This document shows, piece by piece, positions 5,466-5,794 of a DNA stretch of 5,794 nt. The DNA lies in assembly GCA_002455605.1 (NCBI GenBank), contig DKLE01000198.1, forward strand, positions 1-5,794. The letters run 5' to 3'. Below the pieces are notes generated by a model that did no database searches, had not been told where the DNA came from, and was given only the letters and a program-made list of their open reading frames with translations. The stretch comes from Firmicutes bacterium UBA6648 (GTDB lineage: Bacteria > Bacillota > Clostridia > Peptostreptococcales > Anaerovoracaceae). The translations under genes were made by a program, and so were the position numbers. The first letter of the stretch is position 1. Every line of letters begins with the position of its first letter.

Positions 5466-5794
5466 CTATGCATCAAATCCATCTCCGCTAAGGCACAGCT
5501 CCGGATTCTTAATGCTCACTTTTGTATGAGGGTCCACCGACTTTGTAATAAAAGCACTTCCTCCAATAACACAATCATGTCCGATAACCGTCTTCCCTCC
5601 TAAAATAGAAGCACCGGAATAAATCGTTACGTTATCTTCAATAGTAGGGTGACGCTTCACTCCAGCCAATGCCTGCCCTCCCCTTGTAGACAGGGCCCCG
5701 ATTGTAACTCCCTGGAACAGCTTTACATTATCTCCTATAATTGTGGTTTCACCAATTACAACCCCTGTACCGTGATCGATAAAGAAGTATTTTC
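5466..5794 (-). CDS. cysE: Serine O-acetyltransferase, C-terminal part (5' end beyond window)
   Basis: The enzyme acetylates L-serine with acetyl-CoA to O-acetylserine, the first step of cysteine synthesis, in the cytosol. Only the last 108 codons are in the window, forming left-handed beta-helix hexapeptide repeats. Visible motifs are FFIDHGTGVVIGET (3-16 of the fragment), where His7 corresponds to catalytic His158 of E. coli CysE; LFQGVTIGALSTRGG (25-39); KRHPTIEDNV (46-55), where His48 corresponds to E. coli His193; and IYSGASILGG (57-66). The FFIDHGTG and GALSTR forms are typical of the long (about 300-residue) acetyltransferases of Clostridia and Bacteroidetes rather than the E. coli type. 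The frame is open to the right edge; the TTG near 5669 is internal, since the two-thirds of the conserved core upstream of it is in the same frame. The C-terminus ends GDGFDA, without the terminal isoleucine used by canonical CysE to bind cysteine synthase. It converges on the HD-GYP gene across a shared terminator. Confidence 0.88.
   Translation of the reverse strand, partial: KYFFIDHGTGVVIGETTIIGDNVKLFQGVTIGALSTRGGQALAGVKRHPTIEDNVTIYSGASILGGKTVIGHDCVIGGSAFITKSVDPHTKVSIKNPELCLSGDGFDA

Noticed and set aside
5466..5669. A free-standing 67-residue minus-strand ORF starting at TTG
   Set aside because: The same frame stays open to the window edge and encodes the conserved serine acetyltransferase core, so this is only the tail of a longer gene.

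Overview
The window looks like ordinary chromosomal DNA from a low-GC Gram-positive anaerobe, most likely class Clostridia. This rests on AT-rich spacers, strong AGGAGG-type ribosome binding sites, TATAAT-type promoters, hairpin-plus-U-tract terminators, a clostridial-style threonine aldolase and a long-form serine acetyltransferase. No mobile element, RNA gene or CRISPR array is visible. GC content was judged by eye, not calculated.

Layout from left to right: (1) pyrG (CTP synthase) on the minus strand, complete, with an AT-rich leader of about 150 nt that may hold a weak attenuator. (2) A divergent spacer of about 310 bp. (3) A low-specificity threonine aldolase gene (ltaE type) on the plus strand, ending at a strong bidirectional hairpin. 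(4) A convergent minus-strand gene for a HutD/Ves-family cupin fused to a C-terminal two-helix membrane hairpin. (5) A 160-bp divergent spacer in which two promoters appear to share one palindromic -35 hexamer, TTGCAA. (6) A plus-strand HD-GYP phosphodiesterase gene, possibly preceded by a translationally coupled 14-codon leader ORF. (7) A second bidirectional terminator. (8) The 3' part of a minus-strand serine acetyltransferase gene (cysE type) running off the right edge.

The genes do not form one pathway. They alternate in orientation (-, +, -, +, -), and the three interior genes appear to be single-gene transcription units. Metabolically they cover nucleotide synthesis (UTP to CTP), glycine/threonine interconversion, cysteine synthesis (serine to O-acetylserine), c-di-GMP-type signalling, and one membrane-linked cupin of unknown role.

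I did not find a clear new multi-gene system. The points most worth a second look are the HutD-membrane fusion, the shared-hexamer divergent promoter with the possible leader peptide of the HD-GYP gene, the possible pyrG attenuator, the HD-GYP metal-site substitution and the non-canonical C-terminus of the acetyltransferase.
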